Shown: positions 34,270 through 46,200, counted from the first letter of the stretch. The stretch is DNA of 64,000 nucleotides from Bacillota bacterium (GCA_023398105.1 JAEWST010000078.1:1-64000), one strand, 5' to 3'. Translations and numbers: made by a program. The notes: a model not told the origin generated them from the letters alone.

Positions 34270-37200
34270 ATGCGTAAAAGAATAGTTTCTTGTCTTGTGG
34301 TGCTAAGTATGTTTATAACAATATTTGCATCTGCAAGCAATACTTTTGCAGCGAGTACAAGCTTATCAGTACAGTTTAATAATGGTAATTCATCAGCTCA
34401 ATCAAATACAATAAGTGCAAGATTTAAAGTAACTAATAGCGGCGGTTCAGCAGTAAATTTATCAGACATAAAGTTAAGGTATTATTATACTGCAGATTCT
34501 GATAAAGCTCAAAGCTTTTGGTGTGATCATGCGGCTTTAATAAATAGCGGGAATTATACTGCTGTTACAAGTAATGTAACAAGTAAATTTGTTAAGATGA
34601 GCACAACAACATCAACAGCTGATACATATATCGAAGTTGGTTTCTCTGGTGGAGGAAGTCTTTCAGGTGGAGGAACAGTTGAGATACAGAGCAGAGTAGC
34701 GAGGACTGATTGGAGCAATTATGATCAGTCTAATGACTATTCCTTTAAATCAGCAGGTAGCTTTACTGATTGGGAGAATATAACTGCATATATAGGATCA
34801 GAGCTAGTATATGGTAAAGAGCCAGTGCCTGGTGGCGAACAAAAAGATCCTACAATTAGCCCTTCAACAACATCATTTACACAAGGAAGTGCAGCAGATA
34901 TAAAAGTATCTCTTACACCTAATGGTAATACCTTCAAGGGAATAACAGGATTAACACAGGGAACAAATTATACAGTATCAGGAAATACTGTAACTATACT
35001 TAAGAGCTATCTCAATGGTCTTTCAGCGGGAACAAAATCACTGACCTTTGATTTTGGCACATCAAGTAATCCTAAATTAAATATAACTGTAAGACCTCTT
35101 AGTAATGGTTTATCTGTTTCAATAGGTAAAGTAGCTGGAAAATCAGGTGACACGGTAACAGTACCTGTAAGCTTTACAAATATATCTAAAGTAGGTAGTG
35201 TGGGAACCTGTAATTTCTACGCAAATTATGATACAAGCTTGCTAGAAGCTACAGCAGTAACAGCAGGTTCAATAGTTAAAAATGCTGGTGTTAACTTCTC
35301 AAGCAGTATTAGTAATGGCTCAATCAGCTTCCTATTCCTAGATAATACTATAGGTAGCGAGTTAATTAAAGATGATGGTGTATTTGCAAATATTACCTTC
35401 AAAATAAAGAGTACAACTAGAGAGGTTGTATCACCTGTAACATTTAAGGCAGGCGGAGCTTTTGGCGATGGAGATATGAAGAAGTTGGATTCAGTAAACC
35501 TTATAGATGGTGAGGTTTCAATAAATGGGACTATTACTGGTCCAACAATTACTCCTACATCAAAATCTTTTGTACAAGGAAGTAGTTCTGATTTAAAAGT
35601 AACACTATCTGATGCTAGTGCTTTTAAAGGAATTACTGGTTTGTCAGAAGGAACAAACTACACAGTATCAGGGACTACTGTAACAATACTCAAGAGCTAT
35701 CTCAATAGCCTTGCAACAGGAACAAAGTCTCTTACCTTTGATTTTGGAACAGCAGGTAGTGCAGTATTGACATTAACAATTACGCCACCTGATACTAAGA
35801 ACCTGAATGTAACAATAGGTACAGTAGCAGGAAAATCGGGTGACACTGTAACAGTGCCTGTTAGCTTTGCTAATGCAGCTAAGGTTAAAAATGTTGGAAC
35901 CTGTAATTTCTACGCAACTTATGATACAAGCTTACTAGAAGCTACAGCAGTAACAGCAGGGCCAATAGTGAAAAATGCGGCTGTTAATTTCTCAAGCAGT
36001 ATAAATAATGGTTCAATCAGCTTCTTATTCCTTGATAATACTATAGGGGATGAGCTAATTAGTGAAGATGGAGTTTTTGCTAATATTACCTTCAAAATAA
36101 AGAATACAACAAAAGAGGTTGCAACACCAGTAGCATTTAAGACAGGCGGAGCTTTTGGCGATGGTACAATGGCTAAGCTGACAACAGTAATTCTAAATGA
36201 CGGTAGTGTTGAGATAAACATGATTAGTAAGCCAACAATCAGCCCTACAACAAAATCCTTTGTACAGGGTACAGCATCTGACCTAAAAGTAACACTTATA
36301 CCTAACGGAGGTACTTTCAAGGGAATTACTGGTTTGGCAGAGGGCACTGATTATGCAGTATCAGGAACTAATGTAACAATACTCAAGAGCTATCTCAATA
36401 GCCTTGCAACAGGCACAAAATCACTTGCCTTTGATTTTGGAACAGCAGGCAGTGCAGTATTGACATTAACAATTACACCACCTGATACTAAGAACCTGAA
36501 TGTAACAATAGGCACAGCAGCAGGAAAATCGGGCGACACAGTAACAGTACCTGTTAGCTTTGCTAATGTTGCAAAAGTAAACAACGTAGGAACTTGTAAT
36601 TTCTATGTGACTTATGATACAAGCTTACTGGAAGCTACAGCAGTAACAGCAGGCCCAATAGTAAAAAATGCAGCAGTTAACTTCTCAAATGGTATTAATA
36701 AGGATGGTTCAATCAGCTTCCTGTTCCTTGATAATACTATAGGTGATGAGTTAATTAAAGAAGATGGTATATTTGCTAATATTACCTTCAAGATAAAGAA
36801 TACAACAAAAGAGGTTACAACACCTGTAGCATTTAAGACAGGCGGAGCCTTTGGCGATGGTACAATGTCTAAGCTGACAACAGTAGTTTTAAATGACGGT
36901 AGCGTTGAGATAAACATGATTAGTAAGCCAACAATTAGTCCTGCAACAAAATCCTTTGTACAGGGTACAGCAGCTGACCTAAAAGTAACACTTATACCTA
37001 ACGGAGGTACTTTCAAGGGAATCACTGGTTTGGTAGAAGGTACTGATTATGCAGTATCAGGAACTACTGTAACAATACTCAAGAGTTATCTTAACAGCCT
37101 TGCAACAGGCACAAAATCACTTACCTTTGATTTTGGAGCAGCAGGCAGTGCAGTATTAACATTAACTGTAACACCTCCTGATACTAAGAACCTGAATGTA

Positions 37201-40200
37201 ACAATAGGTACAGCAGCAGGAAAATCGGGTGATACCGTAACAGTACCTATTAGCTTTGCTAATGTTGCAAAAGTAAACAACGTAGGAACTTGTAATTTCT
37301 ATGTAACCTATGACACCAGCTTGCTGGAGGTATCAAAAGTAGTAGCAGGAGAAATAGTAAAAAATGCAGCAGTAAACTTCTCGAATGGTATTAACAAGGA
37401 TGGTTCAATTAGCTTCCTATTCCTTGATAACACTATAGGAGACGAACTAATTAAAGAAGATGGTATATTTGCTAATATTACCTTCAAGATAAAGGATACA
37501 ACGAAAGAGATTGCAACACCTGTGGCATTTAAGGCAGGCGGAGCCTTTGGAGATGGAGCAATGGCTAAGCTGACAACAGTAGTTTTAAATGACGGTAGTG
37601 TAGAGATAAACATGATTAGTAAGCCAACAATCAGCCCTACAACAAAAACCTTTGTACAGGGTACAGCAGCTGACCTAAAAGTTACGCTTACACCTAACGG
37701 AGGCACTTTCAAGGGAATTACTGGTTTGGAAGAAGGTACTGATTATGCAGTATCAGGAACTACTGTAACAATACTCAAGAGTTATCTCAACAGCCTTGCA
37801 ACAGGCTCAAAATCACTTGCCTTTGATTTTGGAGCAGCAGGCAGTGCAGTATTAACATTAACTGTAACACCTCCTGATACTAAGAACCTGAATGTAACAA
37901 TAGGTACAGTAGCAGGAAAATCAGGAGAAACAGTTATCGTTCCAATCAGCTTTGCTAATGTTGCAAAAGTGAACAACGTAGGAACTTGTAATTTCTATGT
38001 GACCTATGACACTAGTTTGCTGGAGGTTTCAAAAGTAGCAGCAGGAGAAATAGTAAAAAATGCAGCAGTAAACTTCTCAAATGGTATAAATAAGGATGGT
38101 TCAATCAGCTTCTTATTCCTTGATAATACTATAGGTGAACAGTTAATTAAGGAAGATGGTGTATTTGCAAATATTACCTTCAAAATAAAGGATACAACAA
38201 AAGAGGTTATAACACCTGTGGCATTTAAAGCAGGCGGAGCCTTTGGAGATGGAGCAATGGATAAGCTTACAACAGTTAACTTGACTGATGGTAGCGTTGA
38301 AATTAACAAGGTTATTGCACAAGATCCAAAAATAAGTGTTGAAACAGCAGATATTGTAAAGGGAACAGCAGGTGATTTGACAGTTGAGCTTACACCTAAT
38401 GGGAATACCTTTAAGGGTATTACAGGCTTGATAAAGGGCACAGACTTCACAGTGACAGGAAACTCTGTGACTATACTCAAGAGCTACCTGAATAGCCTTG
38501 CAGCAGGAACAAAAGCTCTTACCTTTGACTTTGGTGTATCAAAGAATCCTATATTAACAATTAAAGTTACTGAAATAACTGGTGCTCTTAACGCAACAAT
38601 AGCTTCAGTTACATGTAAAGCAGGAGATACAATAAAAGTGCCTATTAGCTTATCAAATGTTACAAAGGTAGGAAATGTAGGTGTTGGTAATATAGTTTTA
38701 ACCTATGATACCAGCATACTAGAAGCTAAATCATTAGCAACAGGTTCAATAGTACCAAATGAGGTTGATAACTTCTTCTATAATATTCTTGATAATGGAA
38801 CAATCAGCATTATATTCATAACAGCCCTAGATAATGGATTAATTGAGGCTGATGGCGAATTTGCAAATATTGAATTTAAAGTAAAGAGTGATGCACTACC
38901 TGTTACAACACCAGTGGAATTCAAGGCTGTAACTTTTGGTGATGCAAATTGGACTAAGTTAAAGACTGTAAACTATACAAATGGAAATGTTACCATAAAA
39001 GATACTAATCCAGCAGTTAAACCTAACACAGCAACATTTAGCAAAGCTTCTCCTGCAAATGTTACTGTATCATTAATATTTAATGGAAATAAATTTAATG
39101 GTATTACAGGTTTGACAATAGGTGAAGACTATCAGTTGTTAAATGATAGGGTAATAATTTCTAAGGACTATTTGTCAACTCTTCCTGCAGGTCAAAAAGA
39201 GCTAATATTTGATTTTGGCGTGGGCAGTAAAAATCCAGTATTGACATTAACCATATTGGACTCATTGCCGAAACTTCCATCAGTTAGCCCAGCTTCTGTA
39301 ACCTTTGACAAAAAGACTCCAGCAGATGTGACAGTAACATTAACCTATAATGGGAACACATTAAAAGGAATTACTGGCTTGACAAAGAATGTAGACTATT
39401 CTTTGTCAAAAAATCAAGTAATATTCACAAAGAACTATCTGTCAACCCTAGCAGTAGGAACTAAAGAAATAACTTTTGATTTCGGATTAGATAGTAACCC
39501 TGTACTGAATATAACTGTAGTAGATTCTATACCTCAAAATGCAACAATTAGTCCTGTTACTGCAACATTTGATAATAATATGCCAGAAGATGTGATAGTA
39601 ACTATGACCCCAAATGGAAATACCTTCTCTGGTATAACTGGATTAAGAAGCGGTATAGACTTTACTGTAGCTGACAACACGGTAGCTATTAAGAGAAGTT
39701 ATCTGGCAACTCTTGCTGCTGGTACAAAGAAGCTTACCTTTGACTTTGGACTGCAAAATAACCCACAAATAACATTAACAATTCTTGAAGCAATACTTGA
39801 TCCTGCAACAATAAGTCCTGAAACTGCAACCTTTGATAAATATGCACCTGAATCAGTATATGTAACTTTAAATCCTAACGGAAATACCTTCAAAGGGATT
39901 ACTGGATTAACAGAGAGCACAGAATATACAGTATCAGGAGACAGAGTTAGATTTTCAAGAACCTATATGTCAACGCTAGCTGTAGGAACAAAGACTTTTA
40001 CCTTTGATTTTGGCTTAGAGAAGAATCCTGTATTTACATTGACAGTAGTAGATTCAACACCGCCTGTTACTATTAAAGGACTAGGAGTAACAATAGGAAA
40101 GGCATCAGGAAGTAGCGGAGATACAGTAACAGTACCAATTACCTTAACAAATGTAAGTAAGGTTGGTAACATTGGAACCTGTAATTTCTATTTAAACTAT

Positions 40201-40485
40201 GATTCTAAAAAGCTTGAAGCTCAAAAGGTAACTGCTGGTTCAATAGTGAAAAATGCAGCAGTAAACTTCTCAAGCAGCATTAATAACGGCACAATAAGCT
40301 TCCTGTTCTTAGATAACTCTATAGGTAGCGAATTGATTACAACAGATGGAGTACTTGCTACTATCACCTTCAAGGTTATTGATAGCTCAAATACAGCTTT
40401 AACATTTAAAGAGGGTGGAGCTTTCGGTGATGGCAATTTTGGCAAGCTGGCTGAATTAACCTACGTTGAAGGCAGTGTTAATTAG
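34270..40485 (+). CDS. Scaffoldin B: CBM3, seven cohesins, ten X2 modules
   Basis: This is a 2071-residue secreted scaffoldin. The open frame begins at 34213, but GGGAGG (34258-34263) fixes the ATG at 34270, which starts a clean signal peptide. Order by approximate residue: CBM3 (30-185), X2 (193), cohesin 1 (279), then X2-cohesin pairs 2 to 6 (425-1575), four X2 modules in a row (1579-1935) and cohesin 7 (1936-2071). Cohesins 1-5 are almost identical (SFLFLDNTIG, GGAFGDG). Cohesin 6 is divergent (SIIFITALDNGL in the same place). There is no C-terminal dockerin or anchor. The CBM3 should bind crystalline cellulose and each cohesin one dockerin enzyme. It is a second primary-type scaffoldin, separate from scaffoldin A at the window start. 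Confidence 0.93.
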   Translation: MRKRIVSCLVVLSMFITIFASASNTFAASTSLSVQFNNGNSSAQSNTISARFKVTNSGGSAVNLSDIKLRYYYTADSDKAQSFWCDHAALINSGNYTAVTSNVTSKFVKMSTTTSTADTYIEVGFSGGGSLSGGGTVEIQSRVARTDWSNYDQSNDYSFKSAGSFTDWENITAYIGSELVYGKEPVPGGEQKDPTISPSTTSFTQGSAADIKVSLTPNGNTFKGITGLTQGTNYTVSGNTVTILKSYLNGLSAGTKSLTFDFGTSSNPKLNITVRPLSNGLSVSIGKVAGKSGDTVTVPVSFTNISKVGSVGTCNFYANYDTSLLEATAVTAGSIVKNAGVNFSSSISNGSISFLFLDNTIGSELIKDDGVFANITFKIKSTTREVVSPVTFKAGGAFGDGDMKKLDSVNLIDGEVSINGTITGPTITPTSKSFVQGSSSDLKVTLSDASAFKGITGLSEGTNYTVSGTTVTILKSYLNSLATGTKSLTFDFGTAGSAVLTLTITPPDTKNLNVTIGTVAGKSGDTVTVPVSFANAAKVKNVGTCNFYATYDTSLLEATAVTAGPIVKNAAVNFSSSINNGSISFLFLDNTIGDELISEDGVFANITFKIKNTTKEVATPVAFKTGGAFGDGTMAKLTTVILNDGSVEINMISKPTISPTTKSFVQGTASDLKVTLIPNGGTFKGITGLAEGTDYAVSGTNVTILKSYLNSLATGTKSLAFDFGTAGSAVLTLTITPPDTKNLNVTIGTAAGKSGDTVTVPVSFANVAKVNNVGTCNFYVTYDTSLLEATAVTAGPIVKNAAVNFSNGINKDGSISFLFLDNTIGDELIKEDGIFANITFKIKNTTKEVTTPVAFKTGGAFGDGTMSKLTTVVLNDGSVEINMISKPTISPATKSFVQGTAADLKVTLIPNGGTFKGITGLVEGTDYAVSGTTVTILKSYLNSLATGTKSLTFDFGAAGSAVLTLTVTPPDTKNLNVTIGTAAGKSGDTVTVPISFANVAKVNNVGTCNFYVTYDTSLLEVSKVVAGEIVKNAAVNFSNGINKDGSISFLFLDNTIGDELIKEDGIFANITFKIKDTTKEIATPVAFKAGGAFGDGAMAKLTTVVLNDGSVEINMISKPTISPTTKTFVQGTAADLKVTLTPNGGTFKGITGLEEGTDYAVSGTTVTILKSYLNSLATGSKSLAFDFGAAGSAVLTLTVTPPDTKNLNVTIGTVAGKSGETVIVPISFANVAKVNNVGTCNFYVTYDTSLLEVSKVAAGEIVKNAAVNFSNGINKDGSISFLFLDNTIGEQLIKEDGVFANITFKIKDTTKEVITPVAFKAGGAFGDGAMDKLTTVNLTDGSVEINKVIAQDPKISVETADIVKGTAGDLTVELTPNGNTFKGITGLIKGTDFTVTGNSVTILKSYLNSLAAGTKALTFDFGVSKNPILTIKVTEITGALNATIASVTCKAGDTIKVPISLSNVTKVGNVGVGNIVLTYDTSILEAKSLATGSIVPNEVDNFFYNILDNGTISIIFITALDNGLIEADGEFANIEFKVKSDALPVTTPVEFKAVTFGDANWTKLKTVNYTNGNVTIKDTNPAVKPNTATFSKASPANVTVSLIFNGNKFNGITGLTIGEDYQLLNDRVIISKDYLSTLPAGQKELIFDFGVGSKNPVLTLTILDSLPKLPSVSPASVTFDKKTPADVTVTLTYNGNTLKGITGLTKNVDYSLSKNQVIFTKNYLSTLAVGTKEITFDFGLDSNPVLNITVVDSIPQNATISPVTATFDNNMPEDVIVTMTPNGNTFSGITGLRSGIDFTVADNTVAIKRSYLATLAAGTKKLTFDFGLQNNPQITLTILEAILDPATISPETATFDKYAPESVYVTLNPNGNTFKGITGLTESTEYTVSGDRVRFSRTYMSTLAVGTKTFTFDFGLEKNPVFTLTVVDSTPPVTIKGLGVTIGKASGSSGDTVTVPITLTNVSKVGNIGTCNFYLNYDSKKLEAQKVTAGSIVKNAAVNFSSSINNGTISFLFLDNSIGSELITTDGVLATITFKVIDSSNTALTFKEGGAFGDGNFGKLAELTYVEGSVN
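35545..38320 (+). repeat. Four tandem ~695-bp X2-cohesin units in scaffoldin B
   Basis: X2-cohesin units 2-5 repeat with a period of 693-696 bp (equivalent points at 35919, 36612, 37308 and 38004) and are nearly identical at DNA level, including LKSYLNSLATGTKSL and NLNVTIGT segments. This indicates recent duplication or gene conversion and is a likely recombination and assembly hot spot. Confidence 0.9.
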
Positions 40486-40583
40486 GCTTCTTAATGAGAG
40501 GTGATTCTAGTAAGAGTAGGTAATCCATGCTAATCGGGTATTGGAGTATATGCTAAATGTGTACATGTATATAATTTAAAGAT

Positions 40584-40661
40584 TGTTGCACAACATACTA
40601 CCTTAACACTTTAAGTATTAGCAAGATTAATCAGGGTGTTTCTGGGAGATGTTGTGCAACA
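40584..40661 (+). other. Inverted repeat between scaffoldin B and the second GH48
   Basis: TGTTGCACAACAT (40584-40596) pairs with its complement at 40649-40661 over a 52-nt loop. Each arm is itself nearly palindromic (GTTGCACAAC, GTTGTGCAAC), so it could also be a pair of protein-binding sites. No U-tract follows. Confidence 0.65.
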
Positions 40662-40699
40662 TCTCAAAAACAAAATATTAGAAAGGAAGGCGTATTTTG

Positions 40700-42862
40700 A
40701 TGAAAAGACAGATAAAGAGGTTAGGCGCATTTACCTTGGCTACAGTGATGTCATTGTCAATAATTCCTACTGCAAGTATAACTGCAGCAGCTGATGATCC
40801 CGTTAATGAAGAGTATAAAAGCCGATTTGAAACTATGTATGATAAGCTGAAGGATACCTCTAATGGGTATTTCAGCCCCGATGGTGTACCGTACCATTCA
40901 ATTGAAACATTGATGGTTGAGGCTCCTGATTATGGACATGTTACTACAAGTGAAGCCTTCAGCTATTATATGTGGCTAGAAGCAATAAATAGTAAATTCA
41001 CAGGGGATTTTTCAGGCTTTAAAAAGTCATGGGATATTGCGGAGAAGTATATAATTCCATCTTCTCAGTATCAACCTAACTCTGCTATGAGTAAATATAA
41101 TCCAGAAGACCCGGCTACTTACGCTCCTGAGTGGCAAGACCCCAGCGAGTATCCAGCACAGTTGGATACTAATGCTCCTGTTGGTAAAGATCCTATATCT
41201 GCTGAATTAAAGTCTGCATATGGAACTAGTATGATTTACGGTATGCATTGGCTTTTAGACGTAGATAACTGGTATGGTTATGGGAATAAAGGCGATGGAA
41301 CATCAAAGAATTCCTATATAAATACCTTCCAAAGAGGTGAGCAGGAATCCACATGGGAAACTATACCTCAGCCATGCTGGGATGCAATGAAGTTTGGAGG
41401 ACCTAATGGTTATCTTAATCTCTTTACAGGAGATAGTTCATATTCAAAGCAATTTAAGTATACAAATGCTCCTGATGCGGATGCTCGTGCAGTTCAGGCT
41501 ACTTATTGGGCAAATGTATGGGCAAAAGAAAGAGGTACGGATATTAAAACCTATGTTGCTAAGGCATCAAAAATGGGTGACTATTTGAGATATGCTATGT
41601 TTGATAAGTATTTCAGAAAGATTGGTTCTTCCTCATCAGCAGGTACAGGATATGATGCTTGTCATTATTTGCTTTCTTGGTACTATGCATGGGGTGGCGG
41701 AGTTGAAGCAGACTGGGCATGGATAATAGGTAGCAGTCATAATCACTTCGGCTACCAAAATCCATTTGCTGCTTGGGTATTATCAGAAGATTCTGATTTC
41801 AAGCCAAAGTCAAAAAATGGTGCTAGCGATTGGGGTAAAAGTTTAGACAAGCAGATAGAATTCTACCAGTGGCTTCAATCTGCTGAGGGTGCTATAGCTG
41901 GTGGAGCTAGTAACTCACGCAATGGACGTTATGAATCATGGCCATCAGGTACAGCTACTTTTGATGGAATGGGCTACGAAGAGAACCCTGTATATAAGGA
42001 TCCAGGTAGCAATACATGGATGGGTATGCAGGCTTGGTCAATGCAGCGTATGGCTGAGTATTATTATAAAACTAATGATGAAAGAGTAAAAAACCTATTG
42101 GATAAATGGGCTAAATGGGCGAATTCCGTAGTGAAATTTAATGCAGATGGAACTTTCCAAATTCCAAGTACAATTGATTGGGAAGGTCAGCCTGATACAT
42201 GGGATGGTACATATACTGGAAATCCAGACTTACATGTATCAATAGTTAATTATGGCACTGACCTTGGAGTTGCATCTTCACTTGCAAACACATTAACCTA
42301 CTACGCTAAAGCATCAGGGGATGAAACCTCAAGGGCTACTGCTCAGAAACTTTTAGATGGCATGTGGAAAAACTATCAGGACGAAAAGGGTATATGTGTA
42401 CCAGAGCCACGTACAGATTATAACCGCTTCGAACAGGAAGTGTATGTTCCATCAGGATTTTCTGGGGAAATGCCTAACGGTGATGCAATTGAACCTGGTA
42501 TTACGTTCATAGACATTCGCTCGAAATACAAACAGGATCCTGAGTGGTCACAGATTGAGGAGTATTTGAATGGCGGAGATGTTCCAACTATGAGATATCA
42601 CCGTTTCTGGGCTCAGAGTGAGTTTGCGGTAGCAAATGGTATTTATGCAATACTATTCCCTGAACCAGGCCCTGACCCTGATAAGTTAGGTGATGTAAAC
42701 TCAGATGGAGCTATTGATGCTATAGATTTTGCAGTATTGAAGAAATACATCCTAAATAGTTCAACAGCAATAACTAAAGAAAATGCTGATATGAACGAGG
42801 ATGGCAATATAGATGCACTTGATTATGCAAAATTGAAGATTTATCTTTTAACTGGGAAATAA
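40700..42862 (+). CDS. Second GH48 processive cellulase with dockerin
   Basis: This 720-residue secreted GH48 enzyme is closely similar throughout to the copy at 1732. AAGGAAGG lies 9 nt before the ATG; an adjacent TTG (40697) is an alternative. A signal peptide (1-32) is followed by GH48 (to about 652) with VTTSEAFSYYMWLEA and NAPDADARA conserved, a very short linker (PEPGPDPDK) and a dockerin with Ala-Ile and Ala-Leu pairs. Both active-site regions are intact, so the enzyme should be active. Position between two scaffoldin genes suggests a duplicated scaffoldin-GH48 unit. A second GH48 is unusual in mesophilic clostridial cellulosome clusters. Confidence 0.93.
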   Translation: MKRQIKRLGAFTLATVMSLSIIPTASITAAADDPVNEEYKSRFETMYDKLKDTSNGYFSPDGVPYHSIETLMVEAPDYGHVTTSEAFSYYMWLEAINSKFTGDFSGFKKSWDIAEKYIIPSSQYQPNSAMSKYNPEDPATYAPEWQDPSEYPAQLDTNAPVGKDPISAELKSAYGTSMIYGMHWLLDVDNWYGYGNKGDGTSKNSYINTFQRGEQESTWETIPQPCWDAMKFGGPNGYLNLFTGDSSYSKQFKYTNAPDADARAVQATYWANVWAKERGTDIKTYVAKASKMGDYLRYAMFDKYFRKIGSSSSAGTGYDACHYLLSWYYAWGGGVEADWAWIIGSSHNHFGYQNPFAAWVLSEDSDFKPKSKNGASDWGKSLDKQIEFYQWLQSAEGAIAGGASNSRNGRYESWPSGTATFDGMGYEENPVYKDPGSNTWMGMQAWSMQRMAEYYYKTNDERVKNLLDKWAKWANSVVKFNADGTFQIPSTIDWEGQPDTWDGTYTGNPDLHVSIVNYGTDLGVASSLANTLTYYAKASGDETSRATAQKLLDGMWKNYQDEKGICVPEPRTDYNRFEQEVYVPSGFSGEMPNGDAIEPGITFIDIRSKYKQDPEWSQIEEYLNGGDVPTMRYHRFWAQSEFAVANGIYAILFPEPGPDPDKLGDVNSDGAIDAIDFAVLKKYILNSSTAITKENADMNEDGNIDALDYAKLKIYLLTGK

Positions 42863-42934
42863 TTCACAAATTGTAAAGGGGTTTTTAATAAAAAATTTAT
42901 ATTTTTTATTTAAGAGTAATCTTAAAATAGTGAT

Positions 42935-42971
42935 AAAAACTGTAGAATAGGTTTTCTGTTCTACAGTTTTT
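42935..42971 (+). terminator. Intrinsic terminator after the second GH48
   Basis: AAAAACTGTAGAA (42935-42947) pairs with its complement ending in TTTTT (42959-42971), a 13-bp stem with an 11-nt loop followed by ATTTTATG. The A-run/T-run flanks make it able to act in either direction. Confidence 0.85.
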
Positions 42972-43068
42972 ATTTTATGATACAAGAATTTGTATGATTA
43001 AGAGGTTTATAAAAATAAGTTCAAATAATGTTTTATATTACCATATAAAAAAGAAATACATAAACGCA

Positions 43069-43101
43069 TATAGCTAGTAGTAGATATAAAATCTAGCTAT
43101 A
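43069..43101 (+). other. Stem-loop in the leader of scaffoldin C
   Basis: TATAGCTAG (43069-43077) pairs with CTAGCTATA (43093-43101) over a 15-nt loop, about 170 nt before the scaffoldin start. It lies in the 410-bp spacer 42863-43272, where I see no other gene. Confidence 0.55.
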
Positions 43102-43272
43102 CTGGTTTTTGCTGTAGTTAATTTCAGGTTTTATAGGTTTGATATTATTAATGTGTCATAGAAATTAGGTGTATTTCAACTAAAATTTTGTAAGGAAGGG
43201 AGGATTAAAGTTTTGATAAAATATGAGGAAAGCGGCTTTCAAAAAAAACTTAAAAATGGAGGGGTTTTTGTA

Positions 43273-46200
43273 ATGATAAAAAAGAAGATGGGTTTAATAA
43301 TGGTACTATTGATGGCGTTATCATTTTTTTTACCACGATTGGATGTAAGTGCCGCAACAAGTGATTTACAGGTACTGTTTAATAATAATGGGAATTCATC
43401 AACAACCTGCAATACAATATCTGCTAATTTTAAGTTGATTAATAGCGGAAGTTCAAGCGTAAATCTAGCAGACTTGAAATTCAGATATTATTACACTGCA
43501 GATTCTGATAAGTTACAGAATTTCTATTGTGATCATGCAGGTATGATGAATGGATGGTCTTACACTGGTGTTACTGATAAGGTAACAGGTACATTTTACA
43601 AAATAAGCCCTACTGCTTCAAAGGTAGATACATATTTTGAAGTAGGTTTTAAAAGTGATGCTGGAACTCTCAGCGCAGGAGGGTACATCGAAATCCAAAC
43701 CAGAGTTGCAAGAAACGATTGGACAAATTATGACTTGTCAAACGATTACTCATTTAAGACTTTAAGCACATATGGTGAAAATAATAAAATTTTTGTATAT
43801 CAACAAGGAATGCTTATATATGGAGAGGGTACATATATTAAGAATCCAGAAATAATGCCGACAGCTTTTTCATATGACAAGTATGTTGGCTCAGATTTAT
43901 CAATAACTCTTACTCCTAATGAACATTTATTCGGAGGAATAGTCGGACTGACTAAAGGGAAAGATTATGAGTTGGCTGGAAATACAGTTACGCTAAAGAA
44001 AGAATACATTAATAGCTTAGCGGTAGGAGTTGCTAAACTTACCTTTGATTTTGGTAGTTCAACATTTAGTCCTACACTTACATTAACAGTTAAGGATACA
44101 ACGCCTAAGCCTAATTATGATGCGATAATTGGAACAACAGAAGGTATGCCAAGTGATACAGTAACAGTACCAGTTTCCTTTAAAAATGTAGCCAAAGCAG
44201 GTAATGTAGGAACTTGTAATTTTTACATAGGATATGATAATACCTTGTTAGAAGCAGTATCTGTAGCACCAGGTGCTATAGTACCAAATGCGGAAAATAA
44301 TTTTTCAAGCAAAATTGATTCAAACAATGGTTTAATTAGTCTTATATTCCTTGATAACACAATAGGCGATGAGCTGATTAAAACAGATGGCGATTTTGTT
44401 TTAATAACTTTCAAAATAAAGAATACTGCGCCAGTAACTACAACACCATTGGAATTTAAACCATTGGAATTTGGTCCATACGCAAATACAACTAACGGTA
44501 GCATTACTATAAAAAGTCCTGAATCAGTACAGACAATATCTCCTACATCTGTAGTATTTGTTAAAAATACTCCTTCCGACGTAGTAGTAACAATGATACC
44601 AAATGGTAATACCTTCAAAGGTATTACTGGTTTAACACCTGGAATAGACTATACGGTAGCAGGTGATAAGGTAACAATTGCAAAGTCTTATCTCAATAAG
44701 CTTTCCATGGATACAAGGCTTACCTTTGATTTTGGTTTGATAAAAAATCCGACATTATTAATAACAATTATGTACATTCACGATTATCCTCTTAATGTAA
44801 CAATAGATAACGTGACAGGTACACTAGGAAATACAATTAATGTACCAATTAAACTCACAGGTGTAAAATATTCAGGCAATGTAGGAACCTTCAACTTTTA
44901 TATAAAATATGACAAAGCTTATTTAAGTGCAGAGTCTGTAACTGCTGGAGAAATAATAGTAAATCCTAATAACAACTTTTCTGCAAAAATAGATGCCGAA
45001 AAAGGCATTATCAGTTTTGTATTTCTTGATAATACAATAGGTGCTGAGCTAATTTCTTCTGATGGGGTTTTGGCAAATATTAAGTTTAAAACATTAATGA
45101 GTGGTTCAACCCCTTTGATATTTGATGGTAGTTTTGTATTTGGAGATGGCAACATGAATAAAATACCTTATGCAAAACAAACATCAGGAAAGGTTGACAT
45201 AAATGAAACTCAATCAGCCCCAAAAATAAGCCCATCCTTAATCTCATTACACTCATATGGTAAGTATTATGCAACAGATACAGCAGTAGCTCTTACTCCA
45301 AACGGAAATGTATTTAAGGGTATCACCGGACTGACAGAGGGAGTTGACTACACAGTATCAGGTAATACAGTAACAATACTTAAGAGCTATCTTAATTCGT
45401 TGCCATCATCAGGTACAAAGGCACTTACCTTTGATTTTGGTGTGGTAGAAAATCCTGTTTTGAAAATAACAGCAGATATATTGCCTGGTCTTGCAACTGT
45501 GAGAATTGGAACTGTAGAGGGTGCTCTAGGTGACACTGTAACAGTACCTATTACGGCTTCAAGTGTAAGGATGGTAGGAGGTATAGGAACCTTTTACTTT
45601 GAAGTCAATTATGACCAAACTCTTTTAGAAGCAGTATCAGTAGAACCAGGAGATGTTATTAAAAACCCAGATATTAACTTTAATGGTAGGATTTATCCTG
45701 ATACCGGTAGAATCATGGCTTTATTTTTAGATAATACATTAGGCGATGAAATTATTACATCTGATGGAATAATAATTAACATGAAATTCAAGGTATTAAA
45801 AACTGTAGATACCGCAATACCTATAGCATTTAATAAGGGTGCTGCTTTTGGAGATTGGACTATGGGAAAAATAAGTGCTATTTCCCTTCAAAATGGAAGT
45901 ATTACCATAATACCTACTTTTATTCCTGAACCTATAATAAATCCTTCAATGGCAGCTATTGTATTAGGTGCTGTAGATGACTTAGTAATAACTCTTGATC
46001 CAAACGGAAATACATTCAAAGGTATTACTGGATTGAGTATGGGTACTGATTATACAGTGTCCGGAAACACTGTAACGATACTTAAGAGATGCCTGAACAG
46101 GCTTAAAGTTGGAATACAGAAACTAACTTTTGATTTTGACATAGGTGATAGAAATCCTGTTTTAGAAATTGCGGTTAAAGCAGGAACACCATCTATAACT

